From positions 29,216,427 to 29,280,426 of the forward strand of contig OX031065.1 in NCBI GenBank assembly GCA_943736015.1: DNA of 64,000 nt. Direction: 5' to 3'. Below are positions 1 through 10,051 of this stretch, one piece after another. Both the position numbers and the translations under genes were made by a program. This DNA is from Tridacna crocea. Lineage: Eukaryota > Mollusca > Bivalvia > Cardiida > Cardiidae. Each line of letters starts with the position of its first letter. The first letter of the stretch is position 1. The notes beneath the pieces were generated by a model. It ran no database searches, had not been told where the DNA came from, and saw only the letters and a program-made list of their open reading frames with translations.

Positions 1-718
1 CTCCTGACACTCCAACTGACCATACTGTCTTATTTTATAATGCTCACATGACTGGTAGATTTACGGGTTCCAAAAAATCCACTCGTCTGCTCATATTTAC
101 GAGTAAGAAGGATGAGGGTCAGTGAAATATCAGTCATACCCATCCGCTAGTGGTAATAGGAGATAGTAAAACAAGTTTTTCAGATGAATATTTAACTTAC
201 ATGAGGCAAAACGGCAATTCAGTTATTCAATATTGAATAAGCGAATTATGAGTATTCAGGAAATCAAATTTTGAAACAGAACATACAACAAGGTTCGTTG
301 CCAAGTTTATGTTTTGCCTGGAAAAAAAAAAAATCTGCCAGAGTCATATTGGAAGGGTTTTTCTCACAGGACAACTAAGAATCAAAGCAGAACAATTATT
401 TCTTTAAAGTCACTTGTCCTACAGGACAAGTGTCTTTTCCGGAAATTTTTGGACCCTGATTTATCCTACTTTAGGGTCAAAATACACTCTAACATGAGCT
501 AATTAGAAAGCATATGATATATGTTTTGTTATCATTACAAAAACAACATGAAAAGGGCAATATTTAGGCTTGTGACGCTTCCTGACATTTCATGAAACTG
601 ATAAGGGAGACCTCTACCTAGGCAATCAAAGTGGTGGTAACTAGACACCTTTAGTAATTCTGATAGCATTACAAATTCTTATAGTATTACAAATAAATTG
701 GCTATTTTGGTCATGATT
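1..718. other. No recognisable feature
   Basis: AT-rich sequence with homopolymer A runs. The only longer open frame (314-502) has no protein-like character. Nothing supported. Confidence 0.5.
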
Positions 719-952
719 TGGGCATAATACCGTAAAACGCCCCTCTATAAATCGCGAAAACCCATGAAAATCAAAATTATGTGTCAAAAAATTGCAATTG
801 GTTTATGGATTCATTTCGTAAACATCAAATATAATATTTTTCAACGGAATGAAGCTGAAACTTTCATTAAATTTCTTCTTTTAAGTAAAAAAAAACAATA
901 CCACATGTAAGCATTGACTGTATAGCAGAGGGGCGTTTTACGGTATAATGCC
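719..952. mobile_element. MITE with CCGTAAAACGCCCCTCT inverted ends
   Basis: The left end TACCGTAAAACGCCCCTCT (728-746) is matched in inverse by AGGGGCGTTTTACGGTA (about 928-945), with further similarity outward (GGCATAATA against TATAATGCC). TA at each end fits a Tc1/mariner-type target, but the true border may lie further out. Confidence 0.7.
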
Positions 953-1115
953 ATGATTTGTTTTGGCTAATAACCGGTTTTACTTCTATCCGGAAAATTG
1001 GGGAATGGTATTTGGACATTGACGAAATTATGAGGAGATATTCAATCGCGAAAACACATGACAATTCACTATTTCATCACATTTATATCCAACTTTGTAC
1101 CTCTTTCCCATGAAG

Positions 1116-1252
1116 TGAGTGGTGATGAAATTTCTGTTCTTTCTGCAAGCCATTTTGCTGCACTTGATCTAAAAAGAGCTAGTCGAAGTATGGTGCCAAC
1201 AGCAAAGCACATTCCAGTTGCAATTATCGACGCCATCGCGAACTCTTTACAT
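1116..1252 (+). CDS. Candidate orphan exon, unknown protein
   Basis: A 45-codon open stretch has protein-like composition (SASHFAALDLKRASRSMVPT, HIPVAIIDAIANSLH) and a consensus donor GTAAGG at 1253. The acceptor after CCCATGAAG is poor, so the left border is uncertain. No partner exon is recognised nearby; the rest of the gene could lie to the left, outside the window. I do not recognise the family. Confidence 0.35.
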
Positions 1253-1261
1253 GTAAGGTAA

Positions 1262-1726
1262 AAAAACCCAATTATTTTCGGTTGTTAAACCGGAGTCAGA
1301 AGGTACAAAACGATTTTTAGAGTCAAAATCGTCTTTTCTCTTTCATTTACAGTAAAAATAGTCTATAAAATGATAAATTTAGTAAAATCCCTATCTAGGA
1401 CATATGCTTTTACCATACAATCACAATTTTCACGGACCTTGTTCTTTAAGATTCAGTGGATTATATAGTTCGAAAATACCCCACTATTTGTTTATTTTTC
1501 GCACTTCATCCCAAGGTTCTGATGAAGACTGCTTGCTCTTAGGACTCGAACAAGAGTCAAGTATGAGTTTGTTCTTTACGGATATATATTTTTCAGTTAT
1601 ACTAGTTAGCAGACCACAAAGTAGCAACCAAATTGAAAGCATTAAGTAGGCAGACAATAAATCAAACTTGGCTTATTTAAAGGTTATTACTTTAGGCAAA
1701 TCGTCTCTAGGTCAAGACGTCCTGCT
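1262..1726. other. No recognisable feature
   Basis: Unique-looking AT-rich DNA after the orphan exon; open frame 1404-1649 has no recognisable motif. Confidence 0.45.
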
Positions 1727-1795
1727 TTAACCTTTTACCAGACGACAATTTTTTAGCCTTGTCCAATTGAGAGCAATTTGCAGAGGACAATTGCA
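1727..1795 (-). mobile_element. MITE A fragment, reverse
   Basis: TTAACCTTTTACCAGACGAC and the GTCCAATTGAGAGCAATTTGC block match the reverse-end of family A; the palindrome is missing. Confidence 0.55.
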
Positions 1796-2964
1796 ATCTG
1801 GCTAAAATAAAGCCAATATAAAATAATAAATGCAGGGTTATGCTTGACACACGATTTTGTGTGTTTAAGAAAAGCCAATATAGATGCAGGGATATGCTTG
1901 ACACACAATTTTGTGCGTTTTGACACATTTTTTGTCGAAAACACAAGAATCTACCATTTAATTTGTGAAAATAGTTTATTTTTCGGACGAAATGGATAAT
2001 CTTTATCAAGAAAAATAACAGACACTTCCCACTCCGGCGGACAGTAAGCTTTCTTGGCCAACTAAACTGTCAATTCCTGTAATAAAAACAAAATAACTCT
2101 AGAGAGAGGCTACACATACTTTGGAAATCAACCTTTGTGCATCATCAAAAAACTAGCGGTCATGTAGATACCCTTGAAACATTAAAATTTCTTAATATGA
2201 CATCTTGTCTGAAGTTAGAGCATATTTGCTCGTTAAGAACAAGCTTAATAAAGCAAACTCCCGGTAGTCTTTATAAAAAAGCTGCCACCTTGGCCCCCTC
2301 TATTATAGAGAATCTCGGGTGTTACTATGTATCTATCACCATGAAACAATTCACATATATAGGGTAAATATAGATTTACAGTGAATAGAAAACAGGAACA
2401 AACCACATACTTTCACAAATAGTAGCTTTTGTTTAAGCAATTACATTTTGTTGTGACCCCCACAAATTCCAAAATGACCCCCATTATTTTTGACAAGGGG
2501 GTCACAATGCGCCCCCCCCCTCCCCAAGTTTTGTGGCCGAGAGAAAATCCTGTGTATGTCATTTATATAATAGTTGTGTCTAGGTACAGGACCTTACCTC
2601 TAGCTGTAGAGGCTAGGGGTACCTTGCCGTACTGGAGACTCAAGGGATAGATGTATAGTATCATACCTGTTGACAGCCTAGTGGCACTAGTTCCAGTTAA
2701 AACAAATAAGTTATCAAGTACATGTACTTGTATTAGACCAATCACCAGAACTTGTTCACAATTGTTGCCCTTATGCTGTGCTTCCAAGATGCTTCTACTA
2801 TATTTCCCACTATGGCATCGGTTTTAAGGCTTACTACATTGCTGCTGCAACCTTACTATGACTTATGTGCAGGAAAAGTGCTTTTGGAATATTTCTAGAG
2901 AGAAGCAGTTGACCATCAGCCTGGCCCCTTACATTATTTTAAGCTAAAACATGCACTGTGAAGT
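1796..2964. other. No gene seen; short repeated motifs
   Basis: TGCAGGG(T/A)TATGCTTGACACAC occurs twice (1832 and 1884), about 52 bp apart. A C-rich run lies near 2512-2525, and CCTCTAGCTGTAGAGG (2595) is a small hairpin. Confidence 0.45.
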
Positions 2965-3240
2965 GCGATCATAGAGCTTTCAATACGCTTCTACCACAAT
3001 CGGAGTATTTCTACTGTGTTGTTGCCTCTCCTTCAACGGTTTGTGGCATTTTCACAAAACTTTCAAAGCCTAGCGGAATCTCTGCTCAGTGGAATGGAGG
3101 TCCACAGTGGTGATCATGAAGCTTCTGATACATCTTTGCTACAATCAAGGCATTTCTACTGAGCTGTTGCTGTGTCTCCTATGATTCACTAAAATTTCGC
3201 AGTGTAGCTGAATTGCCACTCTGCATACCTTGGGTGATGG
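2965..3240. repeat. Diverged two-unit tandem repeat, about 143 bp period
   Basis: The GATCATAGAGCTTTC unit at about 2969 recurs as GATCATGAAGCTTCTG at 3112, both followed by CTACAATC and ATTTCTACTG. Confidence 0.55.
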
Positions 3241-3273
3241 GAGCCATCAAATCCCTCAGCTTTATCTGCTGGA

Positions 3274-3502
3274 TTAACCCTTTACCCCATAAGGCATTTC
3301 TATGGTACCTCTGATTGACCCTCAATAACAGCAAGGATGAAGTCGTTTCTTATGTGTATATGACACCTTTTGATAGCATAGAAAACATTGTGACAAAAGG
3401 TGAAATTGCTCGTCACGAGCAATTTCACCTTTTGCCACAATGTTTTCCAAAGGCTCCTACAAGCAATGCGTAGAAATGAGTATCTATGGAGTAAAGGGTT
3501 AA
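3274..3502 (-). mobile_element. MITE B copy 1, complete
   Basis: Family B: TTAACCCTTTACCCCATAAG at one end, GGAGTAAAGGGTTAA at the other, 229 bp with TTAAs. The central palindrome (about 3378-3448) has arms TTGTGACAAAAGGTGAAATT / AATTTCACCTTTTGCCACAA. Confidence 0.9.
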
Positions 3503-4221
3503 TATGCAGCAGATTGATACATTCATCACTCGGAAATATGCCGGTTTACCATTCTGAAAATTGTCAGGCTTCTCTTACAAAAGAAAACTTGAGTTTCAGT
3601 TTTCTATCAAAATCTTTCTTACTATATTTCAGTTGACAAACAGTTCGTACATGCATTTTTTAATGTGGTTTATCAATTCTGATTGAAGTTTTCACCAACA
3701 GATAGACATATGTGAATAACTTCTTTGAGACTGTTTATGTCATTGCTAAATGACTGACATTAGTGAGCCATGTATAAGATCATGTGATTCGCAGTTCAAA
3801 TAAAAACAACCGTTAATACGGATGAGGTTAGATGTAGGTTTGGAATCGGCCGAGTTGTGACAACTGGCCGAATTGCCTCTCAGTGTAATTGGGGGTATAA
3901 TGTAATACATGTATAGATGTATTTCTTGGTCAAAGCAGAAGTTGTCTACACAAGGGAAAGGATTATCACACAGTTGCAAGTTTTAGCGACCTTGAAGATC
4001 TTTTGAAAACAATATTGGAAAAGGAGAAAGTGCTGTTTATCAGCAAATTTTCCTTTTCCTAAAAATCAATTTTTTCTGTCATTTCCAAAGAAATTCCATT
4101 ATTTGAGTTATATTGATTATGTCATATGAAGATATGTTTTGTTTCAACAAGTTTAAATATTTTGCATGTGGTAAAGAATTCATTGCTAGAGTATTCCATA
4201 ACCGTATTTCAGATATGATTG
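3503..4221. other. No recognisable feature
   Basis: AT-rich sequence. A weak hairpin-like pair AAAAGGAGAAAGTGCTG / CAGCAAATTTTCCTTTTCC near 4020-4060 may be a decayed family A palindrome. Confidence 0.4.
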
Positions 4222-4442
4222 TTAACTCTTTACCACACAATACCTACTTTTTACAACGCTGAGAAAGAGGCTTTTTGAAAACATAGTGGGAAAAGGGGAA
4301 AATGCTGGTAACCAGCATTTTCTCCTTTTCCTGCAATGTTTTCAACCAATTCAGGTAAATGTGCTATAAGTTGAAAAAGTTTGAATAATTGTCTGTAAAT
4401 TCCTCCAGTATGGATGGATTAAAACTTTTATTATGTGGTTAA
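4222..4442 (+). mobile_element. MITE A1, forward, decayed right half
   Basis: TTAACTCTTTACCACACAAT start and full palindrome; the right half is much diverged. Its right TTAA (4439-4442) is also the left TTAA of A2. Confidence 0.8.
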
Positions 4443-4667
4443 CTCTTTACCACACGAGAAAATTTTAGACCGGTCCAAATTGAAAGCATTTGCAGACGAC
4501 AAAATAAAGGTGACTGAAAAATTGAAATTTGTTCTAGAAAGGGTAGAAAACACTGTGGGAAAAGGAGAAAATGCTGGTTACCAGCATTTTCTCCTTTTCC
4601 CACAGTGTTTTCAAAAGGGTTCGTTGTCAGGGGCGTCAAAAGTAGGGATTGAGTGGTAATGGGTTAA
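4439..4667 (-). mobile_element. MITE A2, reverse, complete
   Basis: 229 bp with TTAAs. Palindrome arms carry ACACTGTGG / CCACAGTGT, a paired change relative to the common ACATTGTGG / CCACAATGT. Confidence 0.93.
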
Positions 4668-4769
4668 GGGTTAACTCTTAATTCATACTGCTAAACAGTT
4701 GAAACAAACATCCTCAGTCAGTACCAAAGATGCATTCATGCACTTCTTACAATTTCACAAATATTTCTG

Positions 4770-4850
4770 ATGAAGTGGACAGTGTAGATCCAAGATCAGA
4801 ATGAATGTTTTGAGCAGTCTGATCTTGATGCACACTGTCTGCAAAAGCAA
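4770..4850. repeat. GATCAGAC-type hairpin repeat
   Basis: AAGATCAGAATGAATG / CAGTCTGATCTTG form inverted arms with nearby CACTGTCTGC. Related hairpins lie at 12320-12385 and 25833-25885. Confidence 0.5.
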
Positions 4851-4896
4851 TTAAATACGTGTTTAGCATCACAAGGGTTAAGTTGGTCATGACCGA

Positions 4897-5128
4897 TTAA
4901 CCCTTAACCAAACAATTCTGATTTTTAATGACTCTGTTGAAAAAAACTTTTGAAAACATGGTGAGAAAATGCTGTAAACCAGTATTGTATTCTTTTCTCA
5001 CAATGTTTACTACCCTGTCAATTGCAAAGAAGTTTAATTTATATGTATCACTCTTGAAAATGTTGTCTGCATAAGCTTTCAATTTGGAAGAGTATAGATC
5101 TAGAATCCATTGTTTAGTAAATAATTAA
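4897..5128 (+). mobile_element. MITE A3, forward, complete but diverged
   Basis: TTAACCCTTAACCAAACAAT to GTTTAGTAAATAATTAA; its right TTAA is shared with A4. Confidence 0.85.
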
Positions 5129-5353
5129 CCCTTTACCACACAATCCCTACTTTTTACGACCCTGAGAAAGAAGCCTTTAGAAAACATTGTGGGAAAAGGA
5201 GAAAATGCTGGTAACCAGCATTTTCTCCTTTTCCCACAATCTTTTCTGCCCTTCACAAAACAAATTTCAAATTTTCGGTCACTTCTATCTTGTCGACTGC
5301 AAATGCTTTCAATATATACCAGTCTAAAATTTTCTTGTGTGGTAAAGAGTTAA
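5125..5353 (+). mobile_element. MITE A4, forward, complete
   Basis: 229 bp, close to consensus, starting in the same TTAA that ends A3, so A3-A4 are head to tail. Confidence 0.95.
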
Positions 5354-5539
5354 ATAAGGTGATTATATAGGACATCATTTACTTGTACTTGTTTTGGTCT
5401 ACATTTACTCCCATGGAAAACTGTCTAAATTCAGCTCAACTGAAATGATCAAATTTGTCTGTGAAAAAGTAGAAAAACAATGTGGGGCAAGGAGAAAATT
5501 CTGCTTATCTCCTGGTCTTCCTCAAGCTATCTTTTAGAT

Positions 5540-5769
5540 TTAACCCTTTACCTGATATGCCAATTTGAGGCTCTTCCAATTCAGCAGCAAATAAAGATCT
5601 GATGTCAAAAATATGGACAAATGAGGATATAAATATCTGATTGAGTGGAAAACATTGTGGGAAAAGGAGAAATTGCTCGTTATGAGCAATTTCTCCTTTT
5701 CCCACAATGTTTTCAAAAGCTGTCTGTTGTTGATACGTCAAAATGAGTATCTATGGAGTAAAGGGTTAA
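5540..5769 (-). mobile_element. MITE B copy 2, variant
   Basis: B-type right end (GAGTATCTATGGAGTAAAGG). Palindrome has B-type centre (TTGCTCGTTATGAGCAA) but A-type flanks (GGGAAAAGGAG / CTCCTTTTCCC), an intermediate between the families. Confidence 0.85.
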
Positions 5770-5977
5770 GAGTGATAAACACATAATGTTTATTATTTGG
5801 TAAAAGGTTTCTATAATATCATCTAGTGTGATAAGAGTAGATTGTTCTTTGATTGGGTGAAATAAGGTTCATAGATAATAGTTTGTCAAATTTAGATCAT
5901 ACATGATGTAATAAAACACTCCGCAATATATCGTTCACTATAAATACAATGAGCTATGGGGGTATATGAGAAGGGGT

Positions 5978-6205
5978 TTAATCCTTTACCGCACGATAAC
6001 GATGTGTAAAGACCCCGTGTAAGAAGCTTTTGAAAACATTGTGGGAAACGGAGAAAATGCTGGTAACCAGCATTTTCTCCTTTTCCTGCAAAGTTTTCTA
6101 CTCTATCAAAAAATAAGTGAGTCATTTGAGCTGCTGTGAAATTATCATCCGCAAATGCTTCCAGTTTGAATAGGTCTAAAATTCTGATGTGTGTGATAGG
6201 GTTAA
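5978..6205 (+). mobile_element. MITE A5, forward, complete
   Basis: TTAATCCTTTACCGCACGAT to GTGTGATAGGGTTAA. Its right TTAA is the left TTAA of element C1. Confidence 0.88.
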
Positions 6206-6750
6206 AGGTGGGTACTTAGAATTTTCACATCACACCAAATTAAAAAATATATATGTTATTGAAATTTATATGAAAAAACAATACAAATCATCAATAATTA
6301 GGAATCATAAAATTACAAAAAAAAATTTTTTTTGATGGTATTCCCTTAAAAGGCTACGTAGCCTCTTAAGCTATTTTTAGATTTGGTGCTAAAAATCAAT
6401 AAAGCAATATGGGAATGTCAAGTGACTGGCATGTGACTAATAACGCTTAAATTCCATTACATAACAAACGTGTAATAATTATTTTCCATAATGTCTTCTT
6501 CGGACGGATGTTTGGAGCTTTGTCTGTGTTTTCCTGTATTTAAATGAGAGAATTGATAATCTAAAAATAGAACATGTCACCCGTTGGTGTCAACCTGTTC
6601 TGTTATAAATCTCTAGTTTCTCGTGTTATCGGATGGTTTTCGACTGCTGTGGTTTTATGAACGCAAATTAAAAGGCTATGAGAGTATAAGGATGATTTTT
6701 TTTGCATTTTTGTAAAATTTTCGTCACAAAATCTGAAGGGCCACCTTTAA
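6202..6750 (+). mobile_element. Element C1, TTAA-flanked, about 549 bp
   Basis: Starts TTAAAGGTGGGTACTTAG and ends GGGCCACCTTTAA; short inverted ends AAAGGTGG/CCACCTTT. A second copy follows directly. It holds the uninterrupted site CCCTTAAAAGG (TTAA at 6346-6349) that is occupied in C2. Confidence 0.8.
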
Positions 6751-7464
6751 AAGTGGGTATTTAGGTTTTTCACATATCACACCAAATTAAAAAAAATATA
6801 TATATCACAGAAATTTATATGAAAAAACAATACAAATCATCAATAATTAAGAATCATAATATTGGAAAAAAAAATTTGGGGGGTGGTATTCCCTTAACTC
6901 TTTACCACACAGTCCTGACTTTTAACGACCCTGAGAGAGAATCCTTTTCCCACAATGTTTTCTACCCTTCCCAAACCAGGTTTTAATTTTTCAATTACTT
7001 TTATTTTGTCGTCTGCAAATGCTTTCAATTTGGACTAGTCTAAAATTTTCTCGTGTGGTAAAGAGTTAAAAGGCTACGTAGCCCCTTAAGCTATTTTTAG
7101 ATTTTGCGCCAAACATCAAAAACAAGCATTATGGGAATGTTTAGTGACTGGCATGTGACTAATAAAATAACAATTATGCAATTATTTTCCATAATGTCGT
7201 CTTTGTACGCTATATTAAAAATTTTGAAGCTTTGTCTGCGTATTTCCAGCATGTAAATGAACAAATTGCCCATGTAAAAATAGACCATGTTTCCCGTCGA
7301 AGTCGACCTGGGCTGTAGTAAATCTCTAATTTCTCTTGTTGTTGGATGGTTTTTGACTACTGGGGTTTTTATGAATGAAAACTATAAGGCTTTGGGAGTG
7401 TAAATATTATTTTTTTGTATTTATTGTAAAATTTTTGTCCCAAAATCTGAAGGGCCACCTTTAA
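6747..7464 (+). mobile_element. Element C2, interrupted by a family A copy
   Basis: Second head-to-tail copy of C sharing TTAA 6747-6750. Removing the nested A6 and one TTAA leaves about 546 bp, colinear with C1. Confidence 0.8.
6894..7069 (+). mobile_element. MITE A6 nested in C2, internally deleted
   Basis: TTAACTCTTTACCACACAGT to GTGTGGTAAAGAGTTAA, lacking the left arm and centre of the palindrome. Comparison with C1 shows exact TTAA duplication. Confidence 0.92.
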
Positions 7465-7773
7465 AGATGCATCCTAACTCCTTTTTATCCAGTTTTGTAA
7501 CCAATTTTATCTTTATTTTATGACACTATGATTATGCTTGTATCTTTGTGTCAAATGTTGCCCCTGAAGGTTGCAAGGTTTCATAGATTACGACAGATAG
7601 AAAATGTATTCTATTCTATTGCGGCTACCCATTGACATTACAATCACAGTTTCCAGATTACTTTCTAGATTTTTAGGTAACACATCTTAGTGGCTAAACC
7701 TTTAGTTTAGCCAGTCAGAGGCTTTGTTTCTTTTAAATTTAGAAAACCTAAGAGAATAATTCCAGGAACAATG

Positions 7774-8004
7774 ATAACCCTTTGCCACACAATGCCAACT
7801 TTTCACAACCCTGAGAAAGGAGCCTTTTGTAAACATTGTGGGAAAAGGAGAAAATGCTGGTAACCAGCCTTTTCTCCTTTTTCCACAATGTTTTCTACCT
7901 TTCTCCTCTTTTTCATACAAATTTTCAGTCACCTTTATTTTTGTCATCTGCAAATACTTTCAATCTGGACCAGTCTAAAATTTTGTCATGTGGTAAAGAG
8001 ATAA
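7774..8004 (+). mobile_element. MITE A7, forward, complete, ATAA at both ends
   Basis: Ends are GATAACCCTTTGCC and GTAAAGAGATAAG: the flanking tetramer is ATAA on both sides rather than TTAA. Confidence 0.9.
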
Positions 8005-8479
8005 GAATGGTTAGTGAATACACAACAAGATCCTTAGATCATCAAATATTTTTTCTTTGGGAGAAGGATGGCAAAATTAAAAAATGCACTTTTATTTGTG
8101 CCCCTCCACTCACTTCCCCACTTATTTTTCTTCAGTGTTTTACATACCAGCAGAAAATCATTGTTTGTTTCGTTTTATGCTTTTATGGTTATTACCTTTA
8201 ATGGTCTTTGTATCTTGTCAGTTGGTCAAAGGTTTAAGTACATGCACTATGTGCTTATGCAATTTATAAAGAGTTAGATTAATTGGTAGGTCTCTTGTCT
8301 GTTGCAAAAATGTGTAAGGGGTACAAAGGTTTCAGCTAATTTGTGTGGAAGTTTTATGAGAGGGCTACAAAAGCCCTCAGAAATGTCAAAGTGTACCGTT
8401 CTGTGTAAAAGAAAGAGATTACATCAGGATTCATGAAAATATTATGCAATATAATTTACAGCACTTTGGCATTACTCCA
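8005..8479. other. No recognisable feature
   Basis: AT-rich spacer. Small hairpin GAGGGCTACAAAAGCCCTC at about 8360. Confidence 0.45.
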
Positions 8480-8880
8480 TCTTTGCGAGTCAAGGTTACG
8501 ATCACTATGTGGATCTTACCTTCGCTGATCGAGCCCGATTTCGAGATTCCTGCGATGCGCCCTCTGTTGGATGCTGGTTATTAACCCCTTTTACATCACA
8601 TTTCTAAAAGCCAATGAAATATCGATTTACAAACCGCTTACGAATACACATGCAGCGATAAGCAGACATCAACCTGGGTGTCCATGTTTACCTTCTATCC
8701 GAAAGGTAGCGACCTTAGTCTTTTTTTATCAAAAATGAAATGCTATGAGCGATTTCATTCGTTGCAGCTACAGCTGGCTGCATCCAATGAAAAAGTGTAT
8801 CGGGGGGAATGTGAAAATCAAGCTTGATCCGCCAAGGGTAGAGTAGCGTAGTAAATCGTCAGCCTTGGCTTGCAAAGATA
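8480..8880 (+). promoter_or_regulatory. CpG-bearing unique stretch, candidate SCARB promoter
   Basis: CpG dinucleotides (GATCGAGCCCGATTTCG, GCGATGCGCC) are denser here than in the surrounding AT-rich repeats, and no repeat family is recognised. CCAAT boxes occur near 8613 (GCCAATGAA) and 8777 (ATCCAATGAA). It lies about 1 kb upstream of the SCARB start exon, where a non-coding first exon is expected. No TATA box or mapped start supports it. Confidence 0.3.
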
Positions 8881-9207
8881 GCATTACTCAGATATCTTTA
8901 CCCCAACCTACTCAAATTTATTGTGCCATGATCCTTACTGCTGATTATTTCTGCAAGCAGAATTCTTTCTGGGTGAGAGCTCTGTTTGAATTGGGTGTTC
9001 AAATGAACATGTCAAGAAATATGTCTTTCCTGTTCATAAAAAAACTGTTCCCTTTACTTAGTCATCATTTATAGCATATCATCCAATCAGATTGAGAGAA
9101 ATTTCTTTCCAGTGTAATAATAACAGCTGTACAGCCTTTCGCTATTGTATTGTAATCAGGGAACAAAGTATGTAATTATGTAAAAACTGTTGATCGTTAG
9201 GGCTAAT

Positions 9208-9430
9208 GTAACTCTACCAATCAACAAAATTTAAGGCTGGTCCAAATTGAAAGCACTTGCAGGCGACAAAATTAAGGCAACAAATTGAAATTTGTTTCCA
9301 GCAGAGCAGAAAGCATGGTTTGAAAAGGAGAAAATGCTGGTTACCAGCATCTTCTCCTTTTCCAACAATGTTTTTAAAAGGTTTATTTTTCAGGGTCATA
9401 AAAACCAAGGATTGTTTGATAAAGGGTTAA
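9208..9430 (-). mobile_element. MITE A8, reverse
   Basis: GTAACTCTACCAATCAACAA to GATAAAGGGTTAA; palindrome centre TGCTGGTTACCAGCA. Shares TTAA 9427-9430 with A9. Confidence 0.85.
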
Positions 9431-9687
9431 CCCTTTACCAAACTATACTGTGTTTTCATGACCCTGTGAATGACTGTACACAGATGAAGCTTTTGGAACC
9501 ATTGTTGGAAAAAGAGGAAAATGCTGGTAACCAGCATTTTCTTCTTTTTCCACAATGGTTTCTAACATGTCACAGGTAAAAAACATGATTTCTATATAAA
9601 ATTTCTAACACTGTTTGTTTTTTTTCGACTCTGGAAGTACTTTCAATTTGGACCTGTCTGAAATTTGTCATTTAGGTAATAAGCAAT
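9427..9687 (+). mobile_element. MITE A9, forward, diverged
   Basis: Back-to-back with A8. The palindrome is enlarged (TGGAACCATTGTTGG / CCACAATGGTTTC); right end frayed. Confidence 0.75.
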
Positions 9688-9820
9688 TACTACTTTTCTG
9701 TCGATGTTTTTAGAAGCTGTGTTCTGTGGGGATAATAGGGTAATGCTTTAAATTTCATGTAATGTTGGTTGATATTATTTTTTGCATTATGTCCCAAATG
9801 GATTGTTTGTTTTCATTCAG

Positions 9821-9931
9821 TGATATGAGAGAGCTTTACATGGGGATTATCTCAACATAGAGACTCGAGGCTTAGTGGTGGTCAGTAGTGGTCAATGGTG
9901 AAATAATTTTACTGGCCATTATGAGAGAGAC
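9821..9931 (+). other. Probable 5' UTR part of SCARB start exon
   Basis: A pyrimidine-rich stretch ending in TTTCATTCAG at 9820 looks like a splice acceptor, so the ATG exon probably begins at 9821 and is preceded by one or more non-coding exons. The in-frame TGA at 9899 excludes N-terminal extension within this exon. Transcript data would be needed to confirm the acceptor. Confidence 0.5.
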
Positions 9932-10051
9932 ATGGGCTGGTCAGTCAAGAAGAAGATCCTAGTATCTTGTACAGTGGGATGGGCACTGACCATTTTTGGA
10001 GCAGTGATGATCCCTGTTACAGAATGGATTATAAAGAAGAAAGTAGAAGAG
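9932..10051 (+). CDS. SCARB2-like: SCARB exon 1 (residues 1-40)
   Basis: Encodes the short cytosolic N-terminus with KKK, the first membrane segment and the start of the ectodomain (TEWIIKKKVEE). Phase 0 donor at 10052. Confidence 0.93.
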
